Of a DNA stretch of 64,000 nt, positions 8,034-17,491 are shown one piece after another; positions within the stretch are counted from its first letter, which is position 1; each line of letters starts with the position of its first letter. The stretch is taken from contig JAIEUA010000004.1 in NCBI GenBank assembly GCA_019744815.1, positions 124,001-188,000 on the forward strand, written 5' to 3'. The DNA is from Phycisphaerales bacterium. Lineage in GTDB: Bacteria; Planctomycetota; Phycisphaerae; Phycisphaerales; UBA1924. The notes under the pieces were generated by a model. The model was given only the letters and a program-made list of their open reading frames with translations, had not been told where the DNA came from and did not search any database. Made by a program: the position numbers and the translations under genes.

Positions 8034-9173
8034 ATGTTCATCGCCCAAGCCCATTCCTACTACCAGCAAGCGCGGCTCGCGGTGACGCTCGCGTGGATTG
8101 CTGGGTACACGAACATCCTGACGATCCTGGTCTGCGGTCACGTGACCAGCCACGTCAGCGGCACCACCTCGGACCTCGGCCGCGCCGTCGTGGAGACCCG
8201 CTGGGACACGGTCGGATTCCTCCTGTTCCTCCTCTTCTCGTTCTTCATCGGCGCCGGCATCTCGGGCTTCGCCGCGGAGCTGGGCCGGCGGCGCGGGTGG
8301 GAGTCGATCTATGTCCTGCCGATCGCGATCGAGGCCGCACTGCTCGCGGCCTTCGCGATCGGGCTGGAGTTCTTCGGGCCCGACGATCTCAAGCGCCACG
8401 AGGTCGTGCTGACCCTGCTCGGTATCGCGTCGGTCGCGATGGGCTTGCAGAACGCGACGATCACACGCATCTCCAGCGGCGTGGTCCGCACCACGCACGT
8501 CACCGGCGTGCTCACCGATCTCGGCCTGGAAGCGGTGCAGTTCCTGTGGTTCCTGAAGGACGAGCGGCGGAATCTGTCCAAGGGCGGCGCGATCGACGCG
8601 GCGCGGCTGGTGTACCGGCACGCGACCTCGCAGCACCTGATGGTGCTGGGCGCGGTCTTCGGGTCGTTTGCGTTGGGAGCCGGGCTGGGCACCACCGCGT
8701 TCCTGTTCGGCACCCGGTGGGCGATGTTCCCGCCTGTGTTCTTCCTGCTCTGGATCATTTATCAGGATGTGTCGCGTCCGATCGCGGAGATCGAGGAGAG
8801 CGAGCTGATCGGCGAGGGCTCGGACCTGGGCCTTCCGTCGGAGATGCTGGTGTATCACGTCCGCAAGGATCACGCCAGAGCCGGCAAGATCCACCGGATG
8901 CCGAACCTGCTCGTGTGGGCGGATCTGTTGCCGTCGGACGCCAAGGTCGTCATCCTCGACCTTGACGAGGTCACGCAATTGGATGAGAACTCGGCGATCG
9001 AGCTGCGGGCCGCGGTGCGGAAGTTCGACGATCAGAATCGGCACCTGATCATCTCGGGGGTGACGCCGGATCAGTTCGCGCAGCTGAACGACGCCGCGGG
9101 AGGCGGGCTGGACCCGATGTCGGCGTGCTCGGACCTGGAGCTGGCGATCGCCCGGGGGTTGACGCGGCTGTGA
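8034..9173 (+). CDS. DUF1275 (YoaK-like) membrane protein fused to a STAS-like domain
   Basis: A 379-residue protein. Residues 1-240 form a six-helix membrane domain of the DUF1275/YoaK type: AWIAGYTNILTILVCGHVTS at the start, a conserved SGTTSDLG, and GLQNATITRISSGVVRTTH before TGVLTDLG. Residues 270-379 are soluble and resemble a STAS domain, with strand-helix order VVILDLDEVTQLDENSAIEL then HLIISGVTPDQFAQL. STAS domains usually cap SulP anion transporters or act as anti-sigma antagonists, so this could be a regulatory tail on a small-molecule carrier. The substrate is unknown. Most DUF1275 proteins I know are about 220-250 residues, so the fusion is notable. Confidence 0.75.
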   Translation: MFIAQAHSYYQQARLAVTLAWIAGYTNILTILVCGHVTSHVSGTTSDLGRAVVETRWDTVGFLLFLLFSFFIGAGISGFAAELGRRRGWESIYVLPIAIEAALLAAFAIGLEFFGPDDLKRHEVVLTLLGIASVAMGLQNATITRISSGVVRTTHVTGVLTDLGLEAVQFLWFLKDERRNLSKGGAIDAARLVYRHATSQHLMVLGAVFGSFALGAGLGTTAFLFGTRWAMFPPVFFLLWIIYQDVSRPIAEIEESELIGEGSDLGLPSEMLVYHVRKDHARAGKIHRMPNLLVWADLLPSDAKVVILDLDEVTQLDENSAIELRAAVRKFDDQNRHLIISGVTPDQFAQLNDAAGGGLDPMSACSDLELAIARGLTRL

Positions 9174-9369
9174 GCGGCGATTTGCTGCCGCGACTCGCAA
9201 AATTCTCAGATGATTCAGAACCCAGCGGCTGCTGCGGCGATAATGCCCCGAGTGCGGCAGCCGCCGCCCCGTCACATCTTGTTGTCGTTCCGATCGCCGT
9301 TCTGAACGAAGCCGAACGCTCCCGGTTTCGCCCTCGCAGCGTGACCGCACGAACCCGTCCGAGGCCGCC

Positions 9370-10380
9370 ATGCCGATGCACCGCTTTTTGTTGATGACCT
9401 TGCTCGCCCTGCTGCTCGCGGCCGTCGCCCGGGCGGACGTTGTCACGCTGGTGAACGGCGATGCGATCCGGGGTGAGGTGCTGGCCAGCGACGGCGATGC
9501 GATCACCCTGCGCCACGCGGTGCTGGGCGACCTGCGGATCGCGCGGGCGTCGATCGTCGCGATGCACGCCGAGCCAGCGGCGGTCACGAAGGCGGAGTCG
9601 ACTCCGTCCGAACCGGCGCCTTCCGGGACGGCCAACGCTGCTCCTGCTCCCGCCCCCACCCCCACCCCCACCCACGCGGAAACCCAGTCCGCGGAAGGTT
9701 CGCAGCCTGACATGCATCCCACCCCAACCTGGAAAGGCGGCGTCGATATCGGGCTGGCCGGGGCGTCGGGCAACAGCGAGACGTTGAACACGCGGCTGGC
9801 GCTGGCGATCGGGCGCGAGACCGCGAAGATGGACACGAAGTTCGACGCGACGTACGCCCGGGCCTCGGAGAACGGGCGAGCGTCGAAGAACCGGGGCGAG
9901 GCCAACGCGAACAACGACTGGAAGTTCGGCGAGTCGCCGTGGGGCTTTTTCGCCCGCGGGCGCTTCGAGTTCGACGAGTTCACCAACTACCGGCTGCGGC
10001 TGTCGGGCTTCGTCGGTCCTTCGTACACGCTCTATCGGCCCGAGCCGCTGTTGCTGCGGTTCCGCGCCGGTCTGGGCGGCGCGAGCGAGTTCAAAGGGCC
10101 GGACCCGGCGCGGGGCTTCCGTCCCGAGGCGTTGGCGGGCTTCGACACCAAGTGGACGATCTCGCCCCGGCAGTCGGTCTTCGCGAGCTTCGACTACCTG
10201 CCGAGCCTCGAGTCGGCGACGGATTTTCGCCTCGACCTGAAGGCGGGGTACCAGTTCAAGGTTGATCCGAAGAGCAACATGCTGCTCAAGGCGGGCGTGG
10301 CGAACCGCTTCACCACTCGCGGCGACCGGACGCAGCGCAACGACGTGGACTACTTCCTGACGCTGGGTTGGGAGTTCTGA
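9370..10380 (+). CDS. DUF481 family outer-membrane protein
   Basis: A 336-residue exported protein. The signal peptide is [19 protein letters not shown] short N-terminal module ([20 protein letters not shown]) is followed by a Pro/Ala/Thr-rich linker at about residues 75-115. The C-terminal DUF481/YdiY-like domain starts with [20 protein letters not shown] and shows alternating beta-strands ending in FLTLGWEF, an aromatic terminal residue typical of outer-membrane barrels. It probably forms a small barrel in the outer membrane; its physiological role is unknown. The gap 9174-9369 upstream shows no gene. Confidence 0.78.
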   Translation: MPMHRFLLMTLLALLLAAVARADVVTLVNGDAIRGEVLASDGDAITLRHAVLGDLRIARASIVAMHAEPAAVTKAESTPSEPAPSGTANAAPAPAPTPTPTHAETQSAEGSQPDMHPTPTWKGGVDIGLAGASGNSETLNTRLALAIGRETAKMDTKFDATYARASENGRASKNRGEANANNDWKFGESPWGFFARGRFEFDEFTNYRLRLSGFVGPSYTLYRPEPLLLRFRAGLGGASEFKGPDPARGFRPEALAGFDTKWTISPRQSVFASFDYLPSLESATDFRLDLKAGYQFKVDPKSNMLLKAGVANRFTTRGDRTQRNDVDYFLTLGWEF

Positions 10381-10440
10381 CCCGCGGGGCGCGGCGGGGG
10401 ACAGAATCTCGCAGAATCTCCACGCATTTCACCTCGCGAC

Positions 10441-10470
10441 TTGGACGACCGCCGCGGCCGGTTCTATCCT
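10441..10470 (+). promoter_or_regulatory. candidate sigma-70-type promoter for carB
   Basis: TTGGAC at 10441-10446 and TATCCT at 10465-10470 are 18 nt apart and lie about 75 nt before the carB start. Both hexamers match the consensus only in part. Confidence 0.3.
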
Positions 10471-10547
10471 CATGGAGTTTGCGCCCCCGGTCCCTGCGCA
10501 CGCACCTGAACCCTGCCTCGCCGCACCACAGCAACCCGCCACAAACC

Positions 10548-13500
10548 ATGCCCAAGCGCACCGACATCAAGACCATCCTGCTCCTCGGCTCGGGCCCGAT
10601 CGTCATCGGCCAGGGCTGCGAGTTCGATTACTCGGGCACCCAGGCCTGCAAGGCCCTGAAGGCCGAGGGCTACCGGCTGGTGCTGGTGAACAGCAACCCG
10701 GCGACCATCATGACCGATCCGGCGTACAGCGACCGGACCTACATCGAGCCCATCACCCCCGAGGCGGTCAAGAAGATCCTGCAGCGTGAGAAGGACCTGG
10801 GCACGCCGATCGACGCGATCCTGCCCACGCTTGGCGGTCAGACGGCCCTCAACTGCGCCTGCAACCTCTTCGACAACGGCACGCTCACCGAGTTCGGCGT
10901 CGAGATGATCGGCGCCAACCGCACCGTCATCCACCGTGCCGAGGATCGCCAGATCTTCAAGGACATCTGCGAGGGCATCGGCCTCAAGCTCCCCAAGGCC
11001 AAGACCGTCACCACCCTCGACGAGGCCCGCGCGTTCCTGAAGGAGATCGGCCTCCCCGCCATCATCCGCCCCGCCTTCACCCTCGGCGGCACCGGCGGCG
11101 GCATCGCGTACAACCAGGAAGAGTTCGACGAGATCATCACCCGCGGCCTGCGCGCCAGCATGATCGGGCAGGTGCAGATCGATCAGTCCGTGCTCGGCTG
11201 GAAGGAATATGAACTCGAAGTCGTCCGCGACAAGAAGGACAACTGCGTCATCATCTGCGGCATCGAGAACATCGATCCGATGGGCGTCCACACCGGTGAC
11301 TCCGTTACCGTCGCCCCCATCCTGACGCTGACGGACAAGGAATACCAGGCGATGCGCGATGCCGCGATCGCCATCATGCGGGCCGTCGGCGTCGAGACCG
11401 GCGGCTCGAACGTGCAGTTCGCCGTCAACCCCGCGCCCAAGGACGGCAAGTTTGAGATGGTCGTGGTTGAGATGAACCCGCGCGTGTCGCGGTCGTCGGC
11501 GCTCGCGTCCAAAGCCACCGGCTTCCCGATCGCCAAGATCGCGGCCAAGCTCGCGGTTGGCTACACGCTCGACGAACTCCGCAACGACATCACCGGCACC
11601 ACGAGCGCGTGTTTCGAGCCGACGATTGATTACGTCGTCACGAAGATGCCGCGGTGGACGTTCGAGAAGTTCCCCGAGGCCGACGAGACGTTGACGACGC
11701 AGATGAAGTCGGTCGGCGAGGCGATGGCGATCGGGCGGACCTTCAAGGAGAGCTTCCAGAAGGTCATCCGCTCGATGGACGTGAAGCGCTTCGGGCTGGG
11801 CCTGGATCGCAACGACAAGTGGTTGGAAGCGCGTCGCGCCGGCAAGGCCGGCAATGTGACGACCGAAGCTGGCAAGCAGACCTTCCGTACAGCAGATGGG
11901 CAGGCGATCGAGTGGCCGATCGCTGAGGAGAAGCTGAGCCGCAAGCTCGCGGTGCCGAGCCAGGGGCGGCTCTACTACGTCCGTTACGCGATGAAGATGG
12001 GCTGGACCGACGAGAAGATCTTCGGCCTGTGCAAGATCGATTACTTCTTCCTCGATCAGATCCGCCAGCTGGTGGAGTTCGAGGATGTGCTGTGTTCGTA
12101 CGCGAAGCTCGAGGACGTCCCCGCGGACGTGCTTTTCGAGGCCAAGCAGCTCGGCTACTCCGACGCCCAGCTCGCGAACCTGTACCTCGGCAAGATCAGC
12201 CCGGAGACCATCATCCAGGTCCGCAACCACCGCAAGGGTTTGAAGATCGAGCCGGTGTACAAGCTGGTCGACACCTGCGCGGCGGAGTTCGAGGCGGTCA
12301 CGCCGTACTACTACTCGACGTACGAGACGGGAAGTGGAGCAGGCGGGCAAGGGGGCAGTGGAGCCGGGAAGGCCGAGGACGAGATTCGTGTGTCGGACCG
12401 GCCGAAGGTCATCATCATCGGCGGCGGGCCCAACCGGATCGGCCAGGGCTGCGAGTTCGATTACTGCTGCGTCCACGCGGCGTTCGCCGCGCGCGAGCTC
12501 GGGTTTGAGTCGGTGATGATCAACTCGAACCCCGAGACGGTCAGCACGGACTACGACACGTCGGACTTGCTCTTCTTTGAGCCGCTGACGCTTGAGGACA
12601 CGCTCAACATCATCGAACGCCTCAACGGCAAGACTCTCGAACGAGATGCTGGCGGTTGGAACGGCAAGCGCAACGGTCTTGTCCACGGCGTGGTCGTGCA
12701 GTTCGGCGGGCAGACGCCGCTGAATCTGGCACACGGTCTCGTCCAGGGCGGCACGCCACTGATCGGATCCAGCCTCGATTCCATCGACCTCGCCGAAGAT
12801 CGCAAGCGATTCGACGCGCTCCTCGAACGCCTCGGACTTTCGAAGCCGCCGAGCGGCATCGCTCGCACGCTGGATCAGGCCGTGGAGATTGCGAATCGGA
12901 TCACGTACCCCGTGCTGGTCCGCCCGTCCTACGTCCTCGGCGGGCGCGGCATGGAGATCTGTCCGGACGAGAAGGCTCTCCGCCACTACATGACCAACGC
13001 GGTCAACATCAGTGATCTTGACAACGCCCCGGTGCTGATCGACAAGTTCCTCGACGACGCGACCGAGGTCGACATGGACGTCGTCGCCGACTTCATCCCC
13101 GGCCGCGCGGGATCGACCGATCTCTCCGGCAACGACGGCACGCGCCAGGCCATCGTCATCGGCGTCATGGAGCACATCGAGCAGGCGGGTGTCCACTCCG
13201 GCGACTCGGCGTGTACGCTGCCGCCGTGGAGCCTGTCGCCGCCGATGGTGAATCGCATCAAGCAGATCGGCCAGATTCTGGCCGCCGAGCTGCGGGTCAA
13301 CGGCCTGATGAACGTGCAGCTCGCGATCAAGGGCGACAAGATCGCGATCCTGGAAGTGAATCCTCGCGCCAGCCGCACCGTGCCGTTTGTCGGCAAGGCG
13401 ACGCACACCGCGTGGGCGCGTCAGGCGGCGATGGTCATGATGGGCAAGCGGCTCAGCGACCTGGGCGCGAAGGAGCCCGTGCACAAGGGCGTGTACGCCG

Positions 13501-14105
13501 TCAAGGAATCGGTCTTTGTCTTCAGCAAGTTCCCCGGGGTCGACATCGTTCTCGGCCCGGAGATGAAGTCGACCGGCGAGGTGATGGGCATCGATCTCTC
13601 GGCCGACATCGCCTTCGCCAAGGGCCAGCTCGCCTGCGGCACGGTGCTCCCCAGCAAAGGCAACGTCTTCGTCAGCGTGCGTCGCACCGACCGGATCGCG
13701 ATGATGCCGCTGGTGAAGGAGCTCGACGCGATGGGCTTCAAGATCTTCGCCAGCCCCGGTGCGGCGGCGTTCTTCAGCGAGCACGGCGTCTCCGTGACGA
13801 GCGTTCCCAAGATCGACGCTCAGGTCCGGCCCAACGTCATCGACATGATGGCCGACGGGCAGATCCAGCTCATCATCAACACGCCGACCCGCACCGGCCG
13901 CCTCACCGACGAGGGCAAGATCCGTGCCGCGGCGATCCGGCTGGGAGTTCCGATCATCACGACGACGACCGGCGCGGCCGCCGCGGTGCGTGCCATCAAG
14001 GCGCTCCGCTTCGGCGACTGGAAGGTCGCGGCCCTGCAGGACTACCTCGACTTCAACAACGGCAAGACCGAGACGCTGAACGACCGCAAGCCGGTCGGGG
14101 TCTGA
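10548..14105 (+). CDS. carB: carbamoyl-phosphate synthase large subunit
   Basis: Forms carbamoyl phosphate from bicarbonate, two ATP and ammonia channelled from the CarA glutaminase, for pyrimidine and arginine synthesis in the cytoplasm. The duplicated ATP-grasp halves are plain: [20 protein letters not shown] in the first and [20 protein letters not shown] in the second, with QFGGQTPLN and [19 protein letters not shown] / [16 protein letters not shown]. The MGS-like allosteric domain closes the protein. At 1185 residues it exceeds the usual 1070 or so; extra segments lie in several loops, including the Gly-rich linker [19 protein letters not shown] at about residues 595-613, encoded by a repeat-like tract. 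ATG 10548 is the start by homology ([14 protein letters not shown]). carA is not in the window. Confidence 0.95.
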   Translation: MPKRTDIKTILLLGSGPIVIGQGCEFDYSGTQACKALKAEGYRLVLVNSNPATIMTDPAYSDRTYIEPITPEAVKKILQREKDLGTPIDAILPTLGGQTALNCACNLFDNGTLTEFGVEMIGANRTVIHRAEDRQIFKDICEGIGLKLPKAKTVTTLDEARAFLKEIGLPAIIRPAFTLGGTGGGIAYNQEEFDEIITRGLRASMIGQVQIDQSVLGWKEYELEVVRDKKDNCVIICGIENIDPMGVHTGDSVTVAPILTLTDKEYQAMRDAAIAIMRAVGVETGGSNVQFAVNPAPKDGKFEMVVVEMNPRVSRSSALASKATGFPIAKIAAKLAVGYTLDELRNDITGTTSACFEPTIDYVVTKMPRWTFEKFPEADETLTTQMKSVGEAMAIGRTFKESFQKVIRSMDVKRFGLGLDRNDKWLEARRAGKAGNVTTEAGKQTFRTADGQAIEWPIAEEKLSRKLAVPSQGRLYYVRYAMKMGWTDEKIFGLCKIDYFFLDQIRQLVEFEDVLCSYAKLEDVPADVLFEAKQLGYSDAQLANLYLGKISPETIIQVRNHRKGLKIEPVYKLVDTCAAEFEAVTPYYYSTYETGSGAGGQGGSGAGKAEDEIRVSDRPKVIIIGGGPNRIGQGCEFDYCCVHAAFAARELGFESVMINSNPETVSTDYDTSDLLFFEPLTLEDTLNIIERLNGKTLERDAGGWNGKRNGLVHGVVVQFGGQTPLNLAHGLVQGGTPLIGSSLDSIDLAEDRKRFDALLERLGLSKPPSGIARTLDQAVEIANRITYPVLVRPSYVLGGRGMEICPDEKALRHYMTNAVNISDLDNAPVLIDKFLDDATEVDMDVVADFIPGRAGSTDLSGNDGTRQAIVIGVMEHIEQAGVHSGDSACTLPPWSLSPPMVNRIKQIGQILAAELRVNGLMNVQLAIKGDKIAILEVNPRASRTVPFVGKATHTAWARQAAMVMMGKRLSDLGAKEPVHKGVYAVKESVFVFSKFPGVDIVLGPEMKSTGEVMGIDLSADIAFAKGQLACGTVLPSKGNVFVSVRRTDRIAMMPLVKELDAMGFKIFASPGAAAFFSEHGVSVTSVPKIDAQVRPNVIDMMADGQIQLIINTPTRTGRLTDEGKIRAAAIRLGVPIITTTTGAAAAVRAIKALRFGDWKVAALQDYLDFNNGKTETLNDRKPVGV

Positions 14106-14157
14106 TGCACCTTTCGAGGCGGCATGGGCCCGCGGCAGCGTGCGCCCCTTGAGTCTC

Positions 14158-15042
14158 CTACCGCTCCCGCTTCAGCGATTCCTCGATCGCCTTGAGTTCC
14201 TTGCGCTTGGACTTGTCCACCTCGGGAAACTTCAACTTCAAGTCCGCGAAGGCGTCGACGATGGCCGCGGCGACGACCAAGCGGGTGAACCACTTATGGT
14301 CGGCTGGGACGATGAACCAGGGCGCGTGCTTGGTGGCCGTGCTCTTGATCGCGTCCTCGTAGGCGGCTTGGTAATCGTCCCAGTGGGCCCGCTCGGCGAT
14401 GTCGGCGGCGGCGAACTTCCAGTTCTTGCTCTTTTCTTCCAGGCGTGAGAGCAGGCGGCGTTTCTGTTCATCGCGGGAGACGTGCAGGAAGAACTTGCGG
14501 ATCACCGTGCCCTGGCGGGTGTGGTGTTCCTCGAAGGCGTTGATGCTCTCGAAGCGCTGGGCCCAGACGTTCTTGCCGATGGCCTCGGGCGGGAGCTTGG
14601 ATTTGGTGAGCAGCTCGGGATGCACGCGGACGACCAGCACGTCCTCGTAGTAGCTGCGGTTGAAGATGCCGATCCGCCCGCGTTCGGGCATGCGTTTGGA
14701 GAAGCGCCAGAGGAAGTCGTGATCGAGCTCTTCGCTGGTCGGCTGTTTGAAGGAGTAGACCTGGCAGCCCTGCGGGTTGATGCCGCTCATGACGTGCTTG
14801 ATGGTGCCGTCTTTCCCGGCGGCGTCCATGGCCTGGAAGATGAGAAGCATGCTGTACTGATCCTGGGCGTACATCATCTCCTGCTGCTCGGACATCCATT
14901 CGACGCCCTTGGCGAGGAGGTCGCCGGCGGCCTCCTTGTCTTTGAAGCCGTTGGTGTTCTTGGTGCTGTAGTCCTTGAGACGGAACCCCTTGCCGCTGTC
15001 GACGCGGAAGGGGGCGATGAACTTCTCAACGCGTATGTCCAT
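14158..15042 (-). CDS. PPK2-family polyphosphate kinase / polyphosphate:nucleotide phosphotransferase
   Basis: A 294-residue protein transferring phosphate between polyphosphate and nucleotides in the cytoplasm. The Walker A region is MDAAGKDGTIKHVMSG and the Walker B/lid region GRIGIFNRSYYEDVLVVRVH, both diagnostic for PPK2. Further family blocks are VYSFKQPTSEELDHDFLWR and FFLHVSRDEQKRRLLSRLEE, and the end is Lys/Arg-rich. The length suits the short single-domain class. Which nucleotide is used cannot be read from sequence. It is convergent with carB, with about 50 bp between the stops. Confidence 0.9.
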   Translation of the reverse strand: MDIRVEKFIAPFRVDSGKGFRLKDYSTKNTNGFKDKEAAGDLLAKGVEWMSEQQEMMYAQDQYSMLLIFQAMDAAGKDGTIKHVMSGINPQGCQVYSFKQPTSEELDHDFLWRFSKRMPERGRIGIFNRSYYEDVLVVRVHPELLTKSKLPPEAIGKNVWAQRFESINAFEEHHTRQGTVIRKFFLHVSRDEQKRRLLSRLEEKSKNWKFAAADIAERAHWDDYQAAYEDAIKSTATKHAPWFIVPADHKWFTRLVVAAAIVDAFADLKLKFPEVDKSKRKELKAIEESLKRER

Positions 15043-15136
15043 GGTGTCATGCTACCACGCGGGGCGAGGGCGTCGCGGGTCTCCCCGAGATCGGAGCGTT
15101 CTGCCGAGACTCGCTTGGTTTTGCATACGCTTGGGC

Positions 15137-15838
15137 GTGTCAACCACGGCGGTCATTCTTCTTTCGGGCGGGCTGGATTCCGCGACGGCGCTGGGCGTGG
15201 CCCGGCGCGACGGGCATCGGTGCGTCACGCTCGCGGTCGATTACGGCCAGCGGCATCGGGTCGAGCTCGCGGCGGCGGCTCTGGTCTCCAAGCAGCTCGG
15301 AGCGGTTGAACATCGTGTGGTCTCGATCGATCTTCGCACCGTCGGCGGCAGCGCCCTGACGGCGGAGATCGATGTGCCGAAGGATCGATCGGACGCGGCG
15401 ATCTCGCACGGCGTGCCGATCACCTACGTGCCGGCGCGGAACCTGACGTTTCTCGCGATCGCCGCGGGCTTGAGCGAAGTGGTGCGGGCACGCGATATCT
15501 ATGTGGGCACCAACGCGGTGGATTACTCGGGCTATCCGGATTGCCGCCGCCCGTTCATCGACGCGTTTGTGGCGGCCGCGAATCTGGGCACCAAAGCGGG
15601 CAGCGAATCGCAAGAGCCGTGGCTGCGGGTGCACACGCCCCTGAGCGAATTGAGCAAGGCGGCGATCATCCGCCTGGGCGTCTCCCTCGGCGTGGATTAC
15701 GCACTGACGACAAGCTGCTACGACCCGATGACCGAGGCGAGCGGCAAGCCCCTGGCGTGCGGCCGGTGCGATTCGTGCCAGATCCGCCGTCGGGGCTTTG
15801 AAGAAGCCGGTGTCGCCGACCCGACCCGCTACGCGTGA
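15137..15838 (+). CDS. queC: 7-cyano-7-deazaguanine synthase
   Basis: Converts 7-carboxy-7-deazaguanine and ammonia to preQ0 with ATP. The product is 233 residues, a normal length. The PP-loop SGGLDSAT is at residues 10-17, VDYGQRHRVEL follows, and the conserved VPARNLTFLAIAAGLSE and GTNAVDYSGYPDCRR are present. The zinc site is the C-terminal Cys cluster CYDP...CGRCDSC. The start is GTG 15137, giving MSTTAVILLSGG as expected; no strong Shine-Dalgarno precedes it. It is the first gene of a queC-queE-queD run and is divergent from the PPK2 gene, 94 bp away. Confidence 0.95.
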   Translation: MSTTAVILLSGGLDSATALGVARRDGHRCVTLAVDYGQRHRVELAAAALVSKQLGAVEHRVVSIDLRTVGGSALTAEIDVPKDRSDAAISHGVPITYVPARNLTFLAIAAGLSEVVRARDIYVGTNAVDYSGYPDCRRPFIDAFVAAANLGTKAGSESQEPWLRVHTPLSELSKAAIIRLGVSLGVDYALTTSCYDPMTEASGKPLACGRCDSCQIRRRGFEEAGVADPTRYA

Positions 15839-15847
15839 CCGGCAGTT

Positions 15848-15979
15848 CAAGTGTTCATCTGTCCATGTGTTCGGATGGGCGAGTGGCAGAGTGGCTCGGG
15901 ATCGTACAGTTTCATCGACTTCGCTCCCACCCTTCCAAACTGTGCCACTGTGTCACTTTGCCGCTCTGCCACTTCTTCC
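15848..15979 (+). repeat. octanucleotide-word inverted repeat in the queC-queE gap
   Basis: The left side steps through words such as tgttcatc, tgtccatg and tgttcgga, then gagtggcagagtggc. The right side reads tgtgccac, tgtgtcac, tttgccgc, tctgccac and ttcttcc. The two sides are partly complementary (gagtggcagagtggc against gccgctctgccactt). The right arm ends one base before the queE ATG and occupies the place of a Shine-Dalgarno. Confidence 0.7.
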
Positions 15980-15980
15980 G

Positions 15981-16703
15981 ATGCCCCTCCCGCTTTCCGA
16001 AACCTTCACGTCGATCCAGGGCGAGGGCAAGCTCGCTGGTGTTCCCTCGTGGTTTGTGCGTTTCAGCGGGTGCAATCTGCGGTGCGGCTGGTGCGACACG
16101 CCGTACGCGAGCTGGAAGCCGGAAGTGACGAATCGGGAGCTCGATGATGTGCTCGGCGAGGCCCGGGGCAACGTCGCTCGCAACGTGCGGCACGCGGTGG
16201 TGACGGGCGGCGAGCCGATGATGTTCGACGCCGTGGAACCGCTGTGCCGCGGGCTGCGCGAGATGGGGATGCACATCACCATCGAGACGGCGGGAACGAT
16301 CGCACGCGGTCCCGATGCGCTCGCGTGCGACCTGATGAGCATCAGCCCGAAGCTGAGTAACTCGACGCCTCGAGAGGGGGACCCGCGTGATCCGGGAGGT
16401 GTGTGGCGAGCCAGGCACGAGGAGCGACGCCTGAACCTCGAAGCGCTGCAACAACTGATCAGCGACTTTCCGTCGCGGCAGCTGAAGTTCGTGGTGTCGG
16501 AGCCGTCGCAGCTCGACGAGATCGAAGCGCTGCTCACGAAACTGCGCGGCTGGGCGAACGAGGATGTGCTGCTGATGCCCGAGGGCGTCAGCGTGGAGGC
16601 GCTGGCCTCGCGGCGGTGGTTGGTCGAGGCGTGCACGAGCCGGGGCTGGCGCTTCTGTCCGCGGCTGCACATTCAGTTGTTTGGGAACAAGCGAGGGACT
16701 TGA
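15981..16703 (+). CDS. queE: 7-carboxy-7-deazaguanine synthase (radical SAM)
   Basis: Rearranges 6-carboxytetrahydropterin to 7-carboxy-7-deazaguanine using SAM and a [4Fe-4S] cluster. The cluster cysteines are C31, C35 and C38 in SGCNLRCGWCDTPYAS, the usual CxxxCxxC. SETFTSIQGEGKLAGVPSWF is the QueE N-terminal signature, and VVTGGEPMM is the SAM-binding GGE motif. At 240 residues it is of normal size. ATG 15981 directly follows the octamer repeat and has no Shine-Dalgarno. It sits between queC and queD in the same orientation, consistent with one pathway, although repeats separate the genes. Confidence 0.95.
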   Translation: MPLPLSETFTSIQGEGKLAGVPSWFVRFSGCNLRCGWCDTPYASWKPEVTNRELDDVLGEARGNVARNVRHAVVTGGEPMMFDAVEPLCRGLREMGMHITIETAGTIARGPDALACDLMSISPKLSNSTPREGDPRDPGGVWRARHEERRLNLEALQQLISDFPSRQLKFVVSEPSQLDEIEALLTKLRGWANEDVLLMPEGVSVEALASRRWLVEACTSRGWRFCPRLHIQLFGNKRGT

Positions 16704-16712
16704 GGGACGTCG

Positions 16713-16828
16713 GAAGACCGGCCGGAGGCCGGTCCTACTGGTGCATCGCCTGAAGACCGGCCGGAGGCCGGTCCCACTGGTGCATCGCTCGAAGACCGGC
16801 CGGAGGCCGGTCCTACTGGTGCTTTGGA
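16713..16828 (+). repeat. three tandem 39-bp hairpin repeats
   Basis: The units start at 16713, 16752 and 16791, each with the perfect hairpin GACCGGCC-GGA-GGCCGGTC followed by c(c/t)actggtgc. Neither strand reads as a credible protein here. A diverged single copy lies at 49989-50009. The array sits between queE and queD. Confidence 0.85.
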
Positions 16829-16862
16829 GATTGCGGGGTCTGGAAGGCCGCGCCCCCGATTG

Positions 16863-16910
16863 CCTCCCCCTGCTCCCCTGCCCCACTGCCCCACTGCCCC
16901 ACTTCTTCCC
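16863..16910 (+). repeat. octamer tract (tgccccac) upstream of queD
   Basis: The words run tgctcccc, tgccccac, tgccccac, tgccccac and ttcttccc. This tract ends like the one before queE (cacttcttcc) and lies 16 nt before the queD ATG. It is a pyrimidine-only leader with no purine arm nearby. Confidence 0.75.
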
Positions 16911-16925
16911 ATACGATCCCTCGTG

Positions 16926-17390
16926 ATGTACCGCGTTTGCGTTGCCTTTGAAGTCGAGTCCGGGCACATGCTGAGCAAGCATCCCGGGAAGTGTCGTTTT
17001 CCGCACGGGCACAGCCGCCGGGTCGAGGTCATCTTGGCGTCGGAAGCGCTCGACGCCAACGACATGGTCTGCGATTTCAAGGCCGTGAAGCTGGCGGTCG
17101 GGGATTTCGTGCACTCGTTCGACCACGCCATGGCGATCAACAGCCGCGACGCGATGATGCCGGCCCTGGAAGGCCAGCGGCTGGTGGTTTTTCAGGACCA
17201 GGATCCGACGACGGAAGTGCTCGCCCGGCGCATCTATGACCATCTGAAGGCCGAGATCGCCTCGGGGCGGAGCTACGCGCTGACGGACCGTCAGGGTGCG
17301 GCGTATTCCTATCGCATGCCCGCATCGCTGCGGATTGAGCGGGTGCGTGTGAGCGAAACATCGAGCACCTGGGCCGAGTACGGCGTGTAG
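16926..17390 (+). CDS. queD: 6-carboxy-5,6,7,8-tetrahydropterin synthase
   Basis: Makes 6-carboxytetrahydropterin from dihydroneopterin triphosphate, the first committed step toward preQ0. The product is 154 residues. Zinc ligands are H14, H27 and H29 (SGHMLSKH, FPHGHSRRV), and the catalytic Cys is C23 in GKCRFPHGH. FDHAMAIN and the late Glu in ERVRVSETSSTWAEY match the family. The start is ATG 16926 (MYRVCVAFEVESGH); a GTG-rich leader without a clear Shine-Dalgarno precedes it. The GTP cyclohydrolase that should supply its substrate is not in this window. Confidence 0.93.
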   Translation: MYRVCVAFEVESGHMLSKHPGKCRFPHGHSRRVEVILASEALDANDMVCDFKAVKLAVGDFVHSFDHAMAINSRDAMMPALEGQRLVVFQDQDPTTEVLARRIYDHLKAEIASGRSYALTDRQGAAYSYRMPASLRIERVRVSETSSTWAEYGV

Positions 17391-17491
17391 CGCGAACAAC
17401 TCGTTTCGCTGCCGCGCTACATCAGGCGTCGAACGCTCGGCACGGCAATCGTTCTCGCAGCGTTCCCAAGAACAGCGTCGGGACACTCACC

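Noticed and set aside
10470..13784. Open frame of about 1100 residues on the minus strand opposite carB
   Set aside because: It is the antisense of a clearly conserved gene, with an Asp/Arg/His-rich translation and no family-like motifs; this is usual in GC-rich genes.
16713..16828. Possible CRISPR array (three 39-bp repeats)
   Set aside because: There are no unique spacers between the units and no cas genes nearby; the units are directly adjacent hairpins.
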